From the NCBI GenBank assembly GCA_003439945.1, contig QVRM01002216.1, positions 248,001 to 312,000 on the forward strand: 64,000 nucleotides of DNA. The letters run 5' to 3'. Shown piece after piece: positions 44,304-58,068 of the stretch (its first letter is position 1; every line of letters begins with the position of its first letter). This DNA comes from Dermanyssus gallinae (Eukaryota; Arthropoda; Arachnida; Mesostigmata; Dermanyssidae). The position numbers were made by a program, and so were the translations under genes. The notes below the pieces were generated by a model. The model worked only from the letters and a program-made list of their open reading frames with translations, was not told where the DNA came from and did not search any database.

Positions 44304-45897
44304 AGGAGAGGCGTTTCATTCGAAGAAACGAACAGTAATCAAGAGCATACCAAGAGCGTTCATTATCTTCTCTCACGTATGCTGCTCGGTGTTCGCCTTC
44401 GTGATATTGTCATTTTACTTGACTTCGCCATCATAGCACGTGGTGCAGACAGGATTGCCGCACGTCAACGGGAGCAACAGATTATTGCTTGCATGGAAAC
44501 CAACTGTAGGATTAGCAGATGCTTCCCTTTGTTGTTGTGTTGTTGTTGTTGTTGCTGGTATTTTCATTTCCATGATGTCCTCCATAAGATGTCAGTCCTT
44601 GCTTAATCACGCGGCCCAGCCTTGGATCGATAGCGAGATAAATGGATATATCGATATGGCTCTGCATTGGACACGGTGGCTGAACTGTGTCTAGTTTCGA
44701 GAGGTTCATCGTAGAGTTGCATTCATGGGCGCATAGTTTTTGTCTAGTTCTTGTCTAGACTTCTCCTCATCTTAAAAAGACGAAGGAGGAGAATAATAAA
44801 AAAATAGAGAAAATGAAGAAAAAGCAAAAAGCTAAACAACAAGAGATCGCGTGTGGCGAGAAATCTCTCTGAGCGCCCTGACCCTGGTGGCGCGTGTCTC
44901 GCGCATCCGATACATGCCTTCGGCTGAGTAGGCCATCCCAGGTTTCAGCGTACCCATTCGTTTTTTCGGCACTTTTCTGTCGTCTGATCTTATTGCTGGC
45001 CATATTGTTGTTGGTGTTGTTACTGCACCCGTTATTGTTGGTGTTATTGTTACTGTTGTTGTAGTAATTGTTGTTATTGTTGTTGTTGTTGTTGTTGTTG
45101 TCGAGGTTAATATTACTGTTGTTGTCCTTAATAGCACGGCTGTTGTTGTTACCGTTACTGCTGATGTTACTCTTGCTATTATCACGGTTACTTTTGTTGC
45201 TATATTGCTACTATTGCTGTTGTGGTTGTGGTTGTTGTTGTTATTGCTATTGTTGCTGTTGTAGTGTAGTAGCTTCGTCAACTCAGACGATTCACCGGTT
45301 CACCCTCTGGTCTCCATTCTTTGTCTTTCTCTCATTTGTTTGAATTTTTCTTTTATCTCTTCTCAATTTGCTGCTGCTGGTGCTGCCGCTACGACCGCTG
45401 CTTCATGTCACTACAATGGATTGAATCTCTCCTTCTTTCTTGCGTTACATATCCCCCCGGGGGATATCGCTCTCGTTCTCCATTGCCTCCACTGAGGCGG
45501 CCCTTCCTGCCGTCTCAACCTTTGCAAGCTGGCCAGAGACCTTCTGCCTGTCAAGCGATCACAACTGATCGCCACTGTTTGACCGGCAGGCTGTCAGCCA
45601 GTAACTGGTGGCACCGTCTTTTTTTAGCGCCGGCTCCCTTGTTTGCCATCATCGCTGCAGGTGCATCATTGCAGGTGGTGCTGTTGTTGTTGTTGTTGCC
45701 TTCATTCGTTGTAGTCAGCGCATATTAAGGCCATCGTCGTACGGTCATCATACGGTGGTGCCGCAGTGGACCTTTCGAAAGTGGACGTTTTTTTTTCTCG
45801 AACGAACTGTCGTGTTGTGGTCGATGAGCAAAGACATCAACGAATATTCATTTGACTCTAAGTCTGTCTGGAGTAGTTGCTGCCACTACTACAACCA

Positions 45898-45935
<38 letters not shown>

Positions 45936-47850
45936 TTATTATTTGTGAGTTTACGCTTTCCCTCACCCTCTCCGTGTTTCGATAGGTTGTTGGTTACCAC
46001 TAAACTGCATCGAAACATTAACAAGTAACAAGTAGCAAACAAGCGGTACTGGCAGTGCATAGGTTGTAGTGTAATGACTAACTCAAGCGAGCAACGAGCA
46101 AGCGAGCAATCAAGCAAACTAATAGTTTCTCGCCGTAGTAGTAGTAGTAGTAAGAAAGTAGCAGTATCATCTGCATTCGATAAACAAATACTGACTAAAC
46201 AACATATTGTATATATGTAAATTAAACCAATTCTAATCTAACCAGTGTTGTGTGTGTGTGTTTGTGTGTATCTATCTATACTTGTGTCTCTGCCGCGGAA
46301 CGCAATGTTCGCCGTCCACAGCAGCATAAGAAGAAGAGAGGGGGCTGGTGAGAGACTACGCTAGGAGAACTTCGAGGGCGTCGGTCATCATCGGATTGCT
46401 TGCCCCGACCGAGCGACCGACGGAGACCGACAAGGATCGACTAAGACCGACCCAGCGACGTAATCGACTGTCCTGCGCATCTTTTCTGGTGGCGTTCGGT
46501 GACGTCGCGGCCGCCCGCGCTCGCTCGCCTGCCGCGGTTTTCGGTCGTTGTTTTTGTCCCGTTTCTCAGTAGTGGCGCCCGAATTGTGGTGAACGCCGTC
46601 GTCGTCGTCACACAAGAGCTACAACAGCTGCAGCAACAGCAACAGCTGTAGGAATAGAAACAGGTGCCGAAACTGCAGCAGCAACAGCAGCAGCAGCAGA
46701 CGAAGGAAGACTTCCAGCGGCGAAAACCGCGCCCCCACTCCCCGGAAGCGGCGTGTTGTTTCTGCTTGTTGACAGCCGGGCCAGTTAGTGAGTGAGTAGT
46801 GTTGCACTCAAGTTGTCGACGCTTAACGGACGGCGGTGACTACTGTAACTTTTATTAGAAGCATCTATTAGGTCAGACAAGAACAACAAACGCGGCAACA
46901 AAATCTACAACCAAGACAACGACAACACCAACAACAACAACAGTAACAACAAAAGTGACCACTACCACAACAACAACAACAATAACAACAACAACAGTGA
47001 CCACCACCACGACGACAACAACAACGAGAACGACATCTATGAATTACTACGAGCGTTGGTGCTGCTAATTAACTGGACTTAACTGGACGCTGCTAACATC
47101 TCTGCCGGCTGGAAGTGGAAGTCGAAGCTGAAGAAGTAGCAACTGTATCTTGCTGCTTGCGTGTTTGTTGTTTCTGTTGCTGGTGGAGGCGGGCTGCTGT
47201 GTTGTTGTTGTTGTTGCTGCTGCTGCGATAGTTGTTGTGGTGTGTTTGTTGTTGTTATTGTTGTTGTTGTTGGTACTGCTACTGCCGCCGGTGTTGGTGG
47301 TGCAGCCATGTGCTGCGGTCAAGTTTCTACGTCAGCTTCGTGAAAAAAAGCAGCTGCTACTCGCGGTGATGCTGAACAACAATGAGCGTAGTTAGATGAC
47401 TGGACTGGCAAGCCGGTGTTGTTGTTGTTGCTGCTGCTGGCACCGCTCTCGTTAAAGACCAGATCGCCATCATCGACGTCGTTCGTGGGCAAGAAGTGCC
47501 ACGGACCGATCATCGAACGCCACTGCTCCTGCAGCTTTCGGTGCGACGAAGACGCTGTGCTAACGCTGTGCTCGTTATACTCGAATTAAAATTACGATGT
47601 CGATATCGTCTCACCGAAACTAATCCGCCGGTGGTTCTGCTGTGAATGATTCATTGTTAACGTAGTGTGCCTGCCGTTACTCTTGCTGCTGTAGTTAGTG
47701 TTGCTGTCGCTGTCGTCGTCGTCGTAGAAGTCGTCATAATTCGAGATCGAGAAATTGGTGCCGCCAGTAGCTGACCAGTTTAGCATACCATTCCTTCATT
47801 ACAATATTCATCGCCATCACCCATTATCACAATAATAGCCACAAAAGCAA
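42500..47850. other. Low-complexity upstream region of SNX3 dominated by CAA/GTT/CAG triplets
   Basis: Triplet-repeat blocks alternate in strand. CAA occurs near 42838-42885, GTT at 43791-43840, GTT/GTTATT at about 45005-45260, TTA near 45898-45943, CAA at about 46885-47030, and GTT/GCT at about 47196-47290. Hairpins lie near 43265-43287 (CTGTGGTAC / GTACCACAG). Part of this is likely SNX3 promoter and 5' UTR. The numerous Asn-, Thr-, Val- or Leu-rich frames are repeat translations. I found no credible gene. Confidence 0.5.
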
Positions 47851-47908
47851 CAAGAACGACAGCAACAACAACAAGAACGACAGCAACAACAACAACAACA
47901 TAACCAGA
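47851..47908 (+). promoter_or_regulatory. SNX3 5' leader, CAA-rich
   Basis: The bases before the SNX3 start are CAACAACAA-type repeats without AUG triplets, ending CATAACCAGA|ATG. Unstructured CAA leaders are generally easy for ribosomes to scan. The transcription start is not identifiable. Confidence 0.4.
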
Positions 47909-48595
47909 ATGTCGTCGGATGCAGCTCCACCATCGGAGGCGACCAAGCGTCTCGTGTCGAAGAAACAGACGCTCGACGATGCGTACGCGGCTCCGGCCAA
48001 CTTCCTCGAGATCGACGTGAGCAATCCGGTGACGCACGGCGTCGCCCGGAAACGCTACACCGACTATGAGGTCCGCATGAAGGTACGTGGGGACTAACTA
48101 GGTATTCGAATTTCTCGTACGCCGCTCGGAGAGAGAGCACCGACACGAAGGGATGAGATGGAACAGCGAAGCCTCTGTTTTCCTCTGCTCCCTGTTTCCC
48201 GAAGGGGCCCTTTTGGCCCGCTGGCCTGCGGTCCGAAGGCCTGGGTCCGCGCATGCCGAATCCGCTCGCCGCAACAGCTGACGGCGCTAAAGCATGACAA
48301 CCTTCTTCAGGGCCTTGCACTTGCGCCTTTGTCTGCGGAGTCGTGTTTGCTTTGGGGTTTATTTCTGCAGTTCATATTGACTGATTGAATATATTAGGCT
48401 GATTCGTCCAACCAAACGACCTTAGGCAGACAAGACCGAAAGAAGACAATAACGTCGGTAGTGGTGGTGGCAGACGAGAACAAGAACGAATCCCACCTCC
48501 GACGGGACAGACTACTTCGTGTCTAAGTATTTGTTTCGAGCGGTCATATTGCTATTGTTGTTATTGTCGTTGCTGCTGCTGCTGCTGTTGTTGTT

Positions 48596-48654
<59 letters not shown>

Positions 48655-48989
48655 GCAAATTTAGGAGTTGCAGTTTTTTAATTTAATGTTGAAAGCCAAC
48701 AAGCCGGATCTGGCATAAACCGGCTATGATATTTTTTTTAGCAAAAACACCAACATACCATTGGCAACAACAGCAACAGCCATAACAGCGGCAAGAAAAA
48801 CAACTTCTTAGGTTATCCAATTCGTAGTATTGGTTCTAGTAGAAGTAGCAGCAGTGCATTTAACTGTTACTCTTGAGGACACGTCGACTCAGCACAGGGA
48901 GTGTAGTAAAGGGGCGTTTCGTTCAAACGGATTCCATTCAATGGCTGATCTGCCAGCAACACCGCCTTTCAGTGCGGGTTTTTGGGGGC

Positions 48990-49024
<35 letters not shown>

Positions 49025-50985
49025 TGTTCGTGTTTACAGAATTATTTATTGTGGACGAAGTGTCTAAGACAGGGGAAGGTATTTTATATATATATATATT
49101 GCACGGTTTTCTATACCTAAATATTTTATGCGGTACTTCTTTGAGAGACTTGCAACAAACAGAGTTCTACGCGGTGTCTTAATTTCGGGCATCAAGTTTC
49201 ATCGTTACAGAGATGGGCGCGACGCTTTATCGAAAAACAACTTTTGACAAACAAAAATGTTCAATGCTCATGAGAGAGGACGTTGTGTATGCTTATCCGC
49301 GGCCGAAAAATCACCGACCCAACACCCAACTAGCTTACTTAATTCCCACTATTATGGCGCTGTGTGACGTGTCTGATTATTGTGTACAACAGTCTCGCAC
49401 TGTTGTTGCTGCTACTGCTGCTGCTGTTGTTGTTGCTCATGTTGCTCCTACGGGTCACTCCTCCGCCTTTATTTATCGCGTGGTGGCTCACCTATGAGTC
49501 ATCCAGCAAGCAGCATGCATTCCGTGTTCAGTATAATATTGCGCGACAATTGCTGGACAGACTCACTCACTCGACCGTCGTTGTCGTTGCTTGTTGTCGG
49601 ATTGCGCTCTCTGTGGGGGGGAGGGGGTCTGTGTGCGTGCGAAATTGCGTTTTGCGCGTGCTTACGTGCCATTCTGTGCCATTTCAGTGTTGTGTCTCGC
49701 TGTGAGTGCATGCTCTATTTATCTACCTCTTATTTTTATTATTTATTACAATTATCTCTGTCTAACTGTCAAGATGACGGGGCAACCCCCTCACAACGAG
49801 TTAGGAGCGAGCTAGCAGAACGACGACGACGACGACGACAACAAATAGAGACAACGGGCAAACCTGGGCGGGAGAGAGAGACAGAGACATAGAGTAGGTA
49901 TTGAAGTAGATATGGTGGATTAGATGGATGCGCAAGTAACATATATGATGCTGCCGCTCTAAGCGCACCTGATATAAAAGGGGGTGGCATGTGTATTTAG
50001 GTATGCATGCCAAGCGAACAATATATCGATCAATCAATCAATCATACAGATAGAGACAGAGGCAAAGATGAATGATGATGCTGTATATGTTTTCACTAGA
50101 TCGTGCCAAAATGTGATGAGAAGGGTGGATTGCTACGAGTGAATTTACAGCGCGCGCCATACAACCACCCCGTCCTCCCTCCGTACCCCTCTATGAGGCC
50201 TTCTCTCCCCCCCCCTCTTTTTCTTTCTCTATGTTTCATTCAAAAGACGGCTCGCCCCGGTTGTCTTGGGAGATTCATGGACTGATCTTTCTGTTTATCA
50301 CGTATCTATTTGTCTATCTCTCACGTATCTATCTATGGATAGATCTATGAATATATCCATAGATCAATGGACCGAGTGACTAATTTTGTCAATAACAACT
50401 GGCCGCTTGACTGGCCGTTGTTGCTTGCCTTGACGTCCGGCGGCGGCAGACACCCCTATAATGATGGCGATGATGATGGTGACAATGATGACGATGGTGA
50501 TGATGACGACGATGATAATAGCTTGACTCGAGAGAGAGGAGACTTAAGCTGTTCGACAATCAAGCATGGTTCAAAATAAGCCACACACACTAAGCATAGC
50601 ATAGGCACGAGACAGCACCGAGTTGACAGAGGAGTCATCATTGTTCGAGTCTCGTTCTTGATGAGACACACAACCGTGACCGACCACGCGTCGGTCGGCG
50701 GTGGCGGCTCGCGTTCATGTCATTGCGAACGTCACGTCAGGTCGTGTCACGCTCAGCCCCCCATCACCGCCGCTGCCGCCGCCGCCAACTCATCATCACG
50801 TGAACGTCACGTACCAATCCATCGGCCAAACAAACGCATTCATCTGCACAGAGATATACACCCACACATACTTATGTACCTATATCTATCTCCACCGCAC
50901 TTTTATTTACAATTACGGCTCCTGCCACTTTGTGCTACTAATGTTTATTTATTGAATACATAATGGTTTCCACATGCATACATTC

Positions 50986-51057
<72 letters not shown>

Positions 51058-51176
51058 TAGACAGCTGATTCTTAACCTCACGTGACACCTTTTTACCACA
51101 ATTTTTATTAAGGCGAGCACTGCCGAGTGTGCAAACATATTGTAAATGATTTATAAATCTTCACAATATTTTCTAC

Positions 51177-51209
<33 letters not shown>

Positions 51210-53500
51210 CATATATATAGAGCGCTTACACTTGGACTACTTACCTCGAGCCACCAATCGATCGATTCTCCATCTGATCTTATTGACCTTACTGTTTGAC
51301 TGAAGTTGATTAAAATAAAAAGGAAACATTTTGATCAATCGAGGGGTTAGGATGAACAGCTGTAAGAACGAGACATAAGTCTTTATTATGTTAGCCTAAA
51401 AGAAGCACTTTTTCGAGTGCATGCAAATGTAATGCAAGGGACTATTTTATGAATGCATATAGTCATACGCTATGCAAATATGTGAGTTGTCTCTTCTGTG
51501 CTCGTGACAACTTTGAGGTTCAGAGAGATTACTTCGTACTAGACCATTCTATATCTAATATTCAACTCTATGAGGGTGAGCTGCCATAGATGTGACAATG
51601 CTGTCTATTTTGCAGCTGAATCTAACGACACGCCCAACTCTGCTTGGTTGTAATGGTCGCATGCACGTAACAGGTTCATCAAGAACGGAGGTCTGATCAG
51701 AGCCTGCTTGCGCGAGAGATAATGACTTGTCTGCCCTAAAATCTCCCTCACGACTAGGAACTGGAAAACCCCAAGCGTTCGCCGGAATATACAAATACCT
51801 TGAATTATCTCGATCGTTTTCAGTAGTCCAGAGTAGCTACAAAAACTAGTTTGAAATGTTTCCACAAACGCGCTTAGCTCCCTCGGAGTCCAGTCACTCG
51901 AAGGCCAAGGGCCCAGGGCTACATTTTGTTTGCGAGTGATAGTTTTTCAGTCATCCGGCTCGGTAGCTGTTCGTGGCCTGGTTGTGATAACCAGCGACAA
52001 TGTGTGATGTGATAATCAGCTAACGTAATCGTTCTTCTGTTACCTGACAAAGCGTGGGGGGTCTACAATGCGTCGGTTCCCGAACTCGCCTATGTCAAGC
52101 CCACAGCCAGCGGGGGTAGACCCTTTAGTTGGTTCGGCACTCTAGAAATGCAGGACTCACGTGAATTATTTCGAACAACACTGGCTAGGTTGAGAGGTCG
52201 TGGCTTCTGCCTCGCCTTATGGTCGCGGGTTACGCTCAACGAATGCGAACGTATCCGAGAGACATTGCGCTACTCAGGCGGTGGGAGTCGCTACCATGGA
52301 CTAACTCTCCCGATTGTAATGATTTGCAACTCTGTTATGAATAATATAGTAGATAATAGAGATTAACACTGGAATTTGCCGCGTGGGACAATTGTAGTTA
52401 CGCGGGAGGCAAAGAGAAAACTATATATATATATATATATATATGTATGCACATGGAAAACTTCAGAGATTGTGTCCATAATAGTGATAGAGGGGGTCCT
52501 GAATTGCGGCAAATTTGCGGCAAATGTAGAGACGATCTAAAAAACGTGTAGCTTTTGCGTGCTCCGTATGAGATAGAATATCGCTGCAAGTTGTGGCCTA
52601 TCTGTCGCAGCAGCAGCTTCCAGCCGCTCGCTTAGAGGCTCACTTGAGCTAATTGCCGCTTGATAATGACGGCTGTCCGTCCTTCAGGCACTACTAATCC
52701 AAGGACACGAGGTTTATTGCGTCACGTTTCGTCACAGGCCGCAAGCCATTCTCGGTTCGGTTTCGCGACAGGAGGGAGGCTGTGGGATAGGCAGGGAAAT
52801 AAAGGTCGAGACAAGAGACGATACGCCGAATCGTATCGTCTGCAGTCTCGTATAAGCTCGTTAGTTTTGCTGCTTCTTGCATGTATGTGTATGCCTATGT
52901 GTGTTTGTGTGTGGCGAGCGAAAAGATTAGCTGTAATCAATCAGGCAGTTGCCTCTATTCTTAGAGATGACCAGGCCGGTCAACAAACTCAGAAGAAGTC
53001 TCAGAAAGGGTGTGGCGGTGGCTGCGGCAGCTGTGGAATGTGGTGTTACGGTGGCAATGCGGGGGGCGGACTTCCACGATACTCGGGGGCTCGAGGATAT
53101 GCTGCATATGCTCGATCGCACACACTCGTGCATGCCCCCAGACACGAGCACACATGTAGGCCTGCCTAAGAGGCATCCAACAACGCAACAACAGCGGGTC
53201 ACAACAAACACACAATGGTACACAATGTACGTTCGGTAGCCCTGAGTCTGCTGGGAGTTGGCTTGGGTTCGAGGGTACTGCTTCTACGTATCGTACTATT
53301 ATGGCTTATTGCTGACTCCTAGTCGTAGAGTTGCCAAAGGCCGCCACCACCACCACCAGCAAATTTCCTAAAAGACACTAATCCGTTTTTGGCCGTGCCC
53401 AAAATCCTGTGTAATGAAGCTTGTGTATCCTGTATACATGTGCAATTATATCGTTACTTGGAAAGCTCAAGCGTTGTCCTTCTGTGTCAGGCACACGAGC

Positions 53501-53540
<40 letters not shown>

Positions 53541-53677
53541 TATATTCCGGCGAGAGAATAGCAAAGGCGACGGATAGCTTCACCCTGGTACACTTATATG
53601 TAAACAACATTTAGAATGTTACGTTTTTGGCATGAATGTAATAAGTACCAAATATTGCCCCGTTATATGGGCTCATT

Positions 53678-53720
<43 letters not shown>

Positions 53721-55803
53721 CACTACTTTTCACGGTGGCACGCCAGTGTTTCCGACTCTTTATGGCTGAGCGCGACAGCCATCCGTCAGACTCACATAGT
53801 GTATTGCTATCACACCATCGGCCAGAGACGAGGAGCAAAGCTTAGTAGATCATATACAGCGGTGAACGTAAAATCACTTCAGCTATGCTCTCCTAAATAC
53901 GTTTGAATTTCCCTGACCGCTTTTAAAGAAGCCTACTTCTCTTCCTTTCCTCCCCCCTCACCCACTCTTTCTCTCTGTATATATATATATATATATATAT
54001 GTTCAAATACTAAGTTTGTACATATGTACCTAGATGCTTAAATCACCCAACTGATTCTTTCGATTTCTGACTTACAGACGAATCTGCCGGTGTTCAAGTT
54101 GAAGGAGTCAGTCGTTCGTCGGAGATATAGCGACTTCGAGTGGCTGAGGTCCGAACTCGAACGCGACAGCAAGGTTAGTTTGTACTCTGCACCCACAGCC
54201 AGCTAGGTGCCCCTGAACAACGCTCGCTCTGCTACTTATCCGACTTCGTGTTGCCTCTCTGAACTCGATAGAATCTTGTATTGTTGTTGTTGTCGTTGTT
54301 CCTCCTTAAGCGCAACAAAGTTATATACATCCTCCGCACGTATGATATCGATGCGGAGTATCTTCTGTCTGGATATTTTACTCGCCTTAGTCAGTTTGCC
54401 CAGAGTTCACTCGTCGTTTGGTGGCTTACAGATTGTCGTACCGCCTCTACCGTCAAAAGCATGGAAACGCCAGCTTCCGTTTCGTCAGGACGAGGGCCTC
54501 TTCGAGGACAACTTCATCGAGGAGCGACGACGCTCTCTTGAAACATTTATCAACAAAGTAGCAGGTAAAGGCGGAAAGTAAAACATGCCCGTCATGTCAG
54601 CCAGCATGGCTTCTTTTGCATTGCTAACATAGACGCACATTCATACACTCATAATCCGCCAACTGTAGCGGGCTCTAAGCGTGCCCCTCGCATCCATGAA
54701 GTCCGTGAGCGTACATAGGTATGCTTGTTGACGCCGAGTTTAGCCTGGTCTGTGTAAGACATGTTTTACACAGACTCTGAGCGTCCATAGGTGCAAACGT
54801 TTGCAAAATTTTCCCTGTATGACAACAATAACAACAGCAAATCTTACGACTAGGAATGGGGTGCGATTCTGTGAGCGCCGCAAAGCGCGTACAGAGAGCA
54901 ATACTAACTGTCACGTGAGGCGGTGTCACAGCTGTTCCTATGCTTTGGAGGGCCTTGCTGACACGCTCGTCGCGATGTCGCTCGTAACTGTTACATAGCC
55001 CTGAATGCACCAAACGACAAACATACAACATATTCAAATAAAAATGCTAGTTTAGGTCAGCACTTGTGCATATATGTGTACTCGAACAGGTCACATCACT
55101 TGCAGCATTTTGTATGTTATGAGTCGACATCGGCCACAATCGTTTGGTCTAATCGCGAGTGAATTATCATTCCGAAATCGCGTGCTTTGTGTGCGTTTGG
55201 TCTAGTGAGCTATTAAAAAAAATTTGCTATCATTACCTAAACCACGTGTTTATTAACTGCAAACATATACATTTACACGGCACAGCCTGACCATGTGTAT
55301 ATATATATATATTAATTTCTGCAATTTTGGAATTGCAAGCTAGTCGTTGTTATATGTACATATATATACCTAAATACACCTGACACCCTTTTATATCAAG
55401 GGAGCTTAGAGCGGCAGCATAAGCGGACATGTTGAGCTACCAAGGTTTCCCCGACAGTCCTTGTGAAGGTATGATCGCAGACTGTCAGCGGTTTGGTCCT
55501 CATAATCTATTCTCGACGAGCATCGCTCGAAGAAAGCACGATCATTGAACCGGCGACATCCCGGTATAAGACAACCATGACTAGCCACATATTCGTTATT
55601 ATCTAAATAATATAAGAATTTATAGTTAAAAATAACATACGAGTTCGTATTGCGATCTAGTCGGTTCTAAACTACTGTGTTCGGCTGTCTCTGGTGTCAT
55701 TACAGGTCATCCGCTGGCGCAGAACGAACGTTGCTTACATATGTTCCTTCAGGAAGCTGTCATCGACAAAAACTATGTGCCTGGAAAGATCCGAAACACA
55801 TAA
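47909..55803 (+). CDS. SNX3: Sorting nexin 3 (PX-domain retromer adaptor)
   Basis: SNX3 binds PI3P on early endosomes through its PX domain and cooperates with retromer in recycling cargo such as Wntless and the transferrin receptor. Exons: 47909-48082, 54078-54173, 54432-54564 and 55706-55803 (TAA). All have AG/GT junctions and agreeing phases; the sum is 501 bases (166 residues, human 162). Motifs are [20 protein letters not shown] (residues ~31-50), [17 protein letters not shown], the PI3P-binding basic motif [74 protein letters not shown] and the end VPGKIRNT. The N-terminus ([20 protein letters not shown]) is slightly longer than in vertebrates. Intron 1 is about 6 kb and filled with repeats. 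SNX12 is the close vertebrate paralogue; invertebrates normally have one gene. Confidence 0.97.
48598..48652. repeat. (TA)n microsatellite
   Basis: An uninterrupted TA run of about 55 bases, preceded by CTG and GTT triplets. Confidence 0.95.
50985..51059. repeat. (TA)n microsatellite, 75 bp
   Basis: TA repeat with two ACATA interruptions, near 51000 and 51051. Confidence 0.93.
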
Positions 55804-56268
55804 GGCGCGAAGGGCACCCATTACCACGAATTAACGACCTCTTCCTTACACGTATACATAGCCAACACACTCACAGACAAGCATATGCATATGCCCATGT
55901 GTATGTCTATACATATGGGTGTGTTTTTCCATAGAGTTATATTCTTGTTCTAAACAACAAATATCCAACAAAGGTGACACATCGTAACACTTCAAACAAT
56001 TGAAAAGCGATTCAGTATTGTAACTACTGTAACACTGTTATTATTCAACGATACGATTACTATTATGATAAGAGTTATGACGAACAGCATAATTCGTGTG
56101 AGTTATATATCGTTGCCGTTATAATTCCTGATTGTCGTCTACAACGATCTGAACGGTACCGGCAACAACAATGACTGCATCATTAAGAACAACAGCAACA
56201 ATATATAGGACAAGAACAGCAGTGACTGCAGTTCTCTTAACTGAACAACTCATAGTACAGCAAAGCTA

Positions 56269-56274
56269 AATAAA
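56269..56274 (+). terminator. Candidate SNX3 polyadenylation signal
   Basis: The first canonical AATAAA after the SNX3 stop, 466 bases downstream. The distance is plausible for a 3' UTR. No transcript evidence is available. Confidence 0.4.
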
Positions 56275-58024
56275 CAATGCCGGTGTAAAGACTTCTTTCC
56301 ATATGTGTTGGATGATAAAGGCTTCTCCCCCAGTCCCGACCCACGCTGCTAAGATAAGCTTAAGGTGTACCTAAAGTATACTTAGAATTGAAGCGCGCTT
56401 CCTTACGGGAGGAAGGGGAACTTCCGCGAAGTTGTCATAGCGGTGTTGTCAGTAGCGAAAGCTACGAAGTTAAAACCTGGCTGTAAGTTTATCTCTATGC
56501 CGATAACGCGTGACTGACGTGTATGGAGGATCTATACTTGGCCGTTGTCAAACTGAACTGCAATGATGGAGGGAAATGGGCAATTCAACTGATCGCTGTA
56601 GATCGCCCAGCATAAGGCCTTCGGGGGAGTTTTTACTATTACCGTGTTGGGTTGCCGCATAGAGCCTAGTTTACGCGTGCACCAGTACAGCTAAGTAGAT
56701 ACCGCAACGCCATGCTCAAGGTAGCAGGGGAAGAACAACAAGCAAAACCGTGGTTTGCGTTACATGATTATTATATCGACCGCGCTACCGTCGGCGGACA
56801 GTGTGATGGGCTAGACAAAGTTAAAGACGACTTTTCGTTCTAGAGGTAACTAGGAGAATGGTAGGAAGTGTATTAAGAAGCCAAAAATAAATACAACAGT
56901 GCTCTACGAGGAGTTTTGACTTTGAGAGAGGAAGCCAGCCTTTTGATACAGACCCTGTTGCCTATCCAGTCCTATTGCTTGACCTGTCCGCCTCTGTGCT
57001 GGCTTGCTCTCGTATTAGGGAATCCGCGCATAACCTCAGGCAAATATAAAACAGGACGACGACAAAATACCTACTGACAAGTCCCAACAAAATGCTCCCC
57101 ATTTCTAAGCGAATGAGACAAGGAAAACGTAGACAAACATCGTTACTCCTAGCGACGGATTAGAGATATCACTCGACTACTTATCACATGAATTGTCTAA
57201 CCTGACGGTCTAATTGATGCTTGCATCGTCCAGATATCCATAGCAGACATCTAGTCCATATCGTCAGCTTTTGAGCATGCAAGGATACGAGTAATTCACG
57301 TGTGAGCTAAAATGCAAAAAAGCATTTTAGCTCACACGTGAGATGGGAACAGGGAAGTTGAGAACAGCCAGTTAAATAGGCAGATATACGTGTACATATC
57401 GATGCTCGTCTTTAAACGGCAAACTGCCATTCTTGTTACGATCCTATCGTGATTTATGCATGTCCAAACACATGGCGACGCCTCCGTTAAATGACGACCG
57501 CAATCTTCAACACGTTTTAGTTAGTGGCTAGTTTACGCATGTGTGTTGTCCAGTGTGCACTATCTCCCAGTATTCGTCGGCCTCGCTCGTGAAGCAGTTA
57601 TGTACTTGTCTTCAAGTCGATAGTCGCATCCCCTTCTCCCTGAATTTCTGAGTAAAATCGAGAAGCTGTTACAACGCGCCGCAATGGCGCGGTAGGGAGT
57701 GCTAAGCAAAAATAAAACTACACGAAGAAAAGGGTGCTCTTTTAAGTCGTTCAAGATTTCTCACCAAAACTGCTATATATATATATATATATATATAGTT
57801 CAACGCTTTCTATTTTGTAATACGCGCACACCCATCCGATGATTAACTAAAAGGCGTCATCGACTTCAATACTCTCAGGAGATCATACGCTGCTTACATG
57901 TAGCATGAGCAGAATGCACCTAACTTTTTTGTTTGATATGGACTTTCGATAAGCTGGCTATTCTGAAGGGCATGTCTGACGGCTTTGCAGGAGCGAAGTA
58001 GACAGACATCGCAAATTAGTAGTA

Positions 58025-58068
<44 letters not shown>

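Larger units (their letters stand above)
48083..54077. other. SNX3 intron 1, repeat-rich
   Basis: Almost 6 kb without a recognised exon. It contains TA arrays at 48598-48652, 48993-49020, 50985-51059, about 51177-51220, 52422-52444, 53503-53545 and 53680-53719. Triplet repeats lie near 49400-49440 and GATGAT-type repeats near 50460-50520. Open frames at 52660-53169 and 52949-53239 have skewed composition and no motifs. Confidence 0.5.

Noticed and set aside
52660..53239. Gly/Cys-rich frame with several overlapping alternatives in SNX3 intron 1
   Set aside because: Frames on both strands are open here and none has a motif, splice context or family resemblance.
55406..55588. 60-codon minus-strand frame in SNX3 intron 3
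   Set aside because: It looks slightly protein-like, but I recognise no motif and it is too short to support a call. It might be a transposon crumb.
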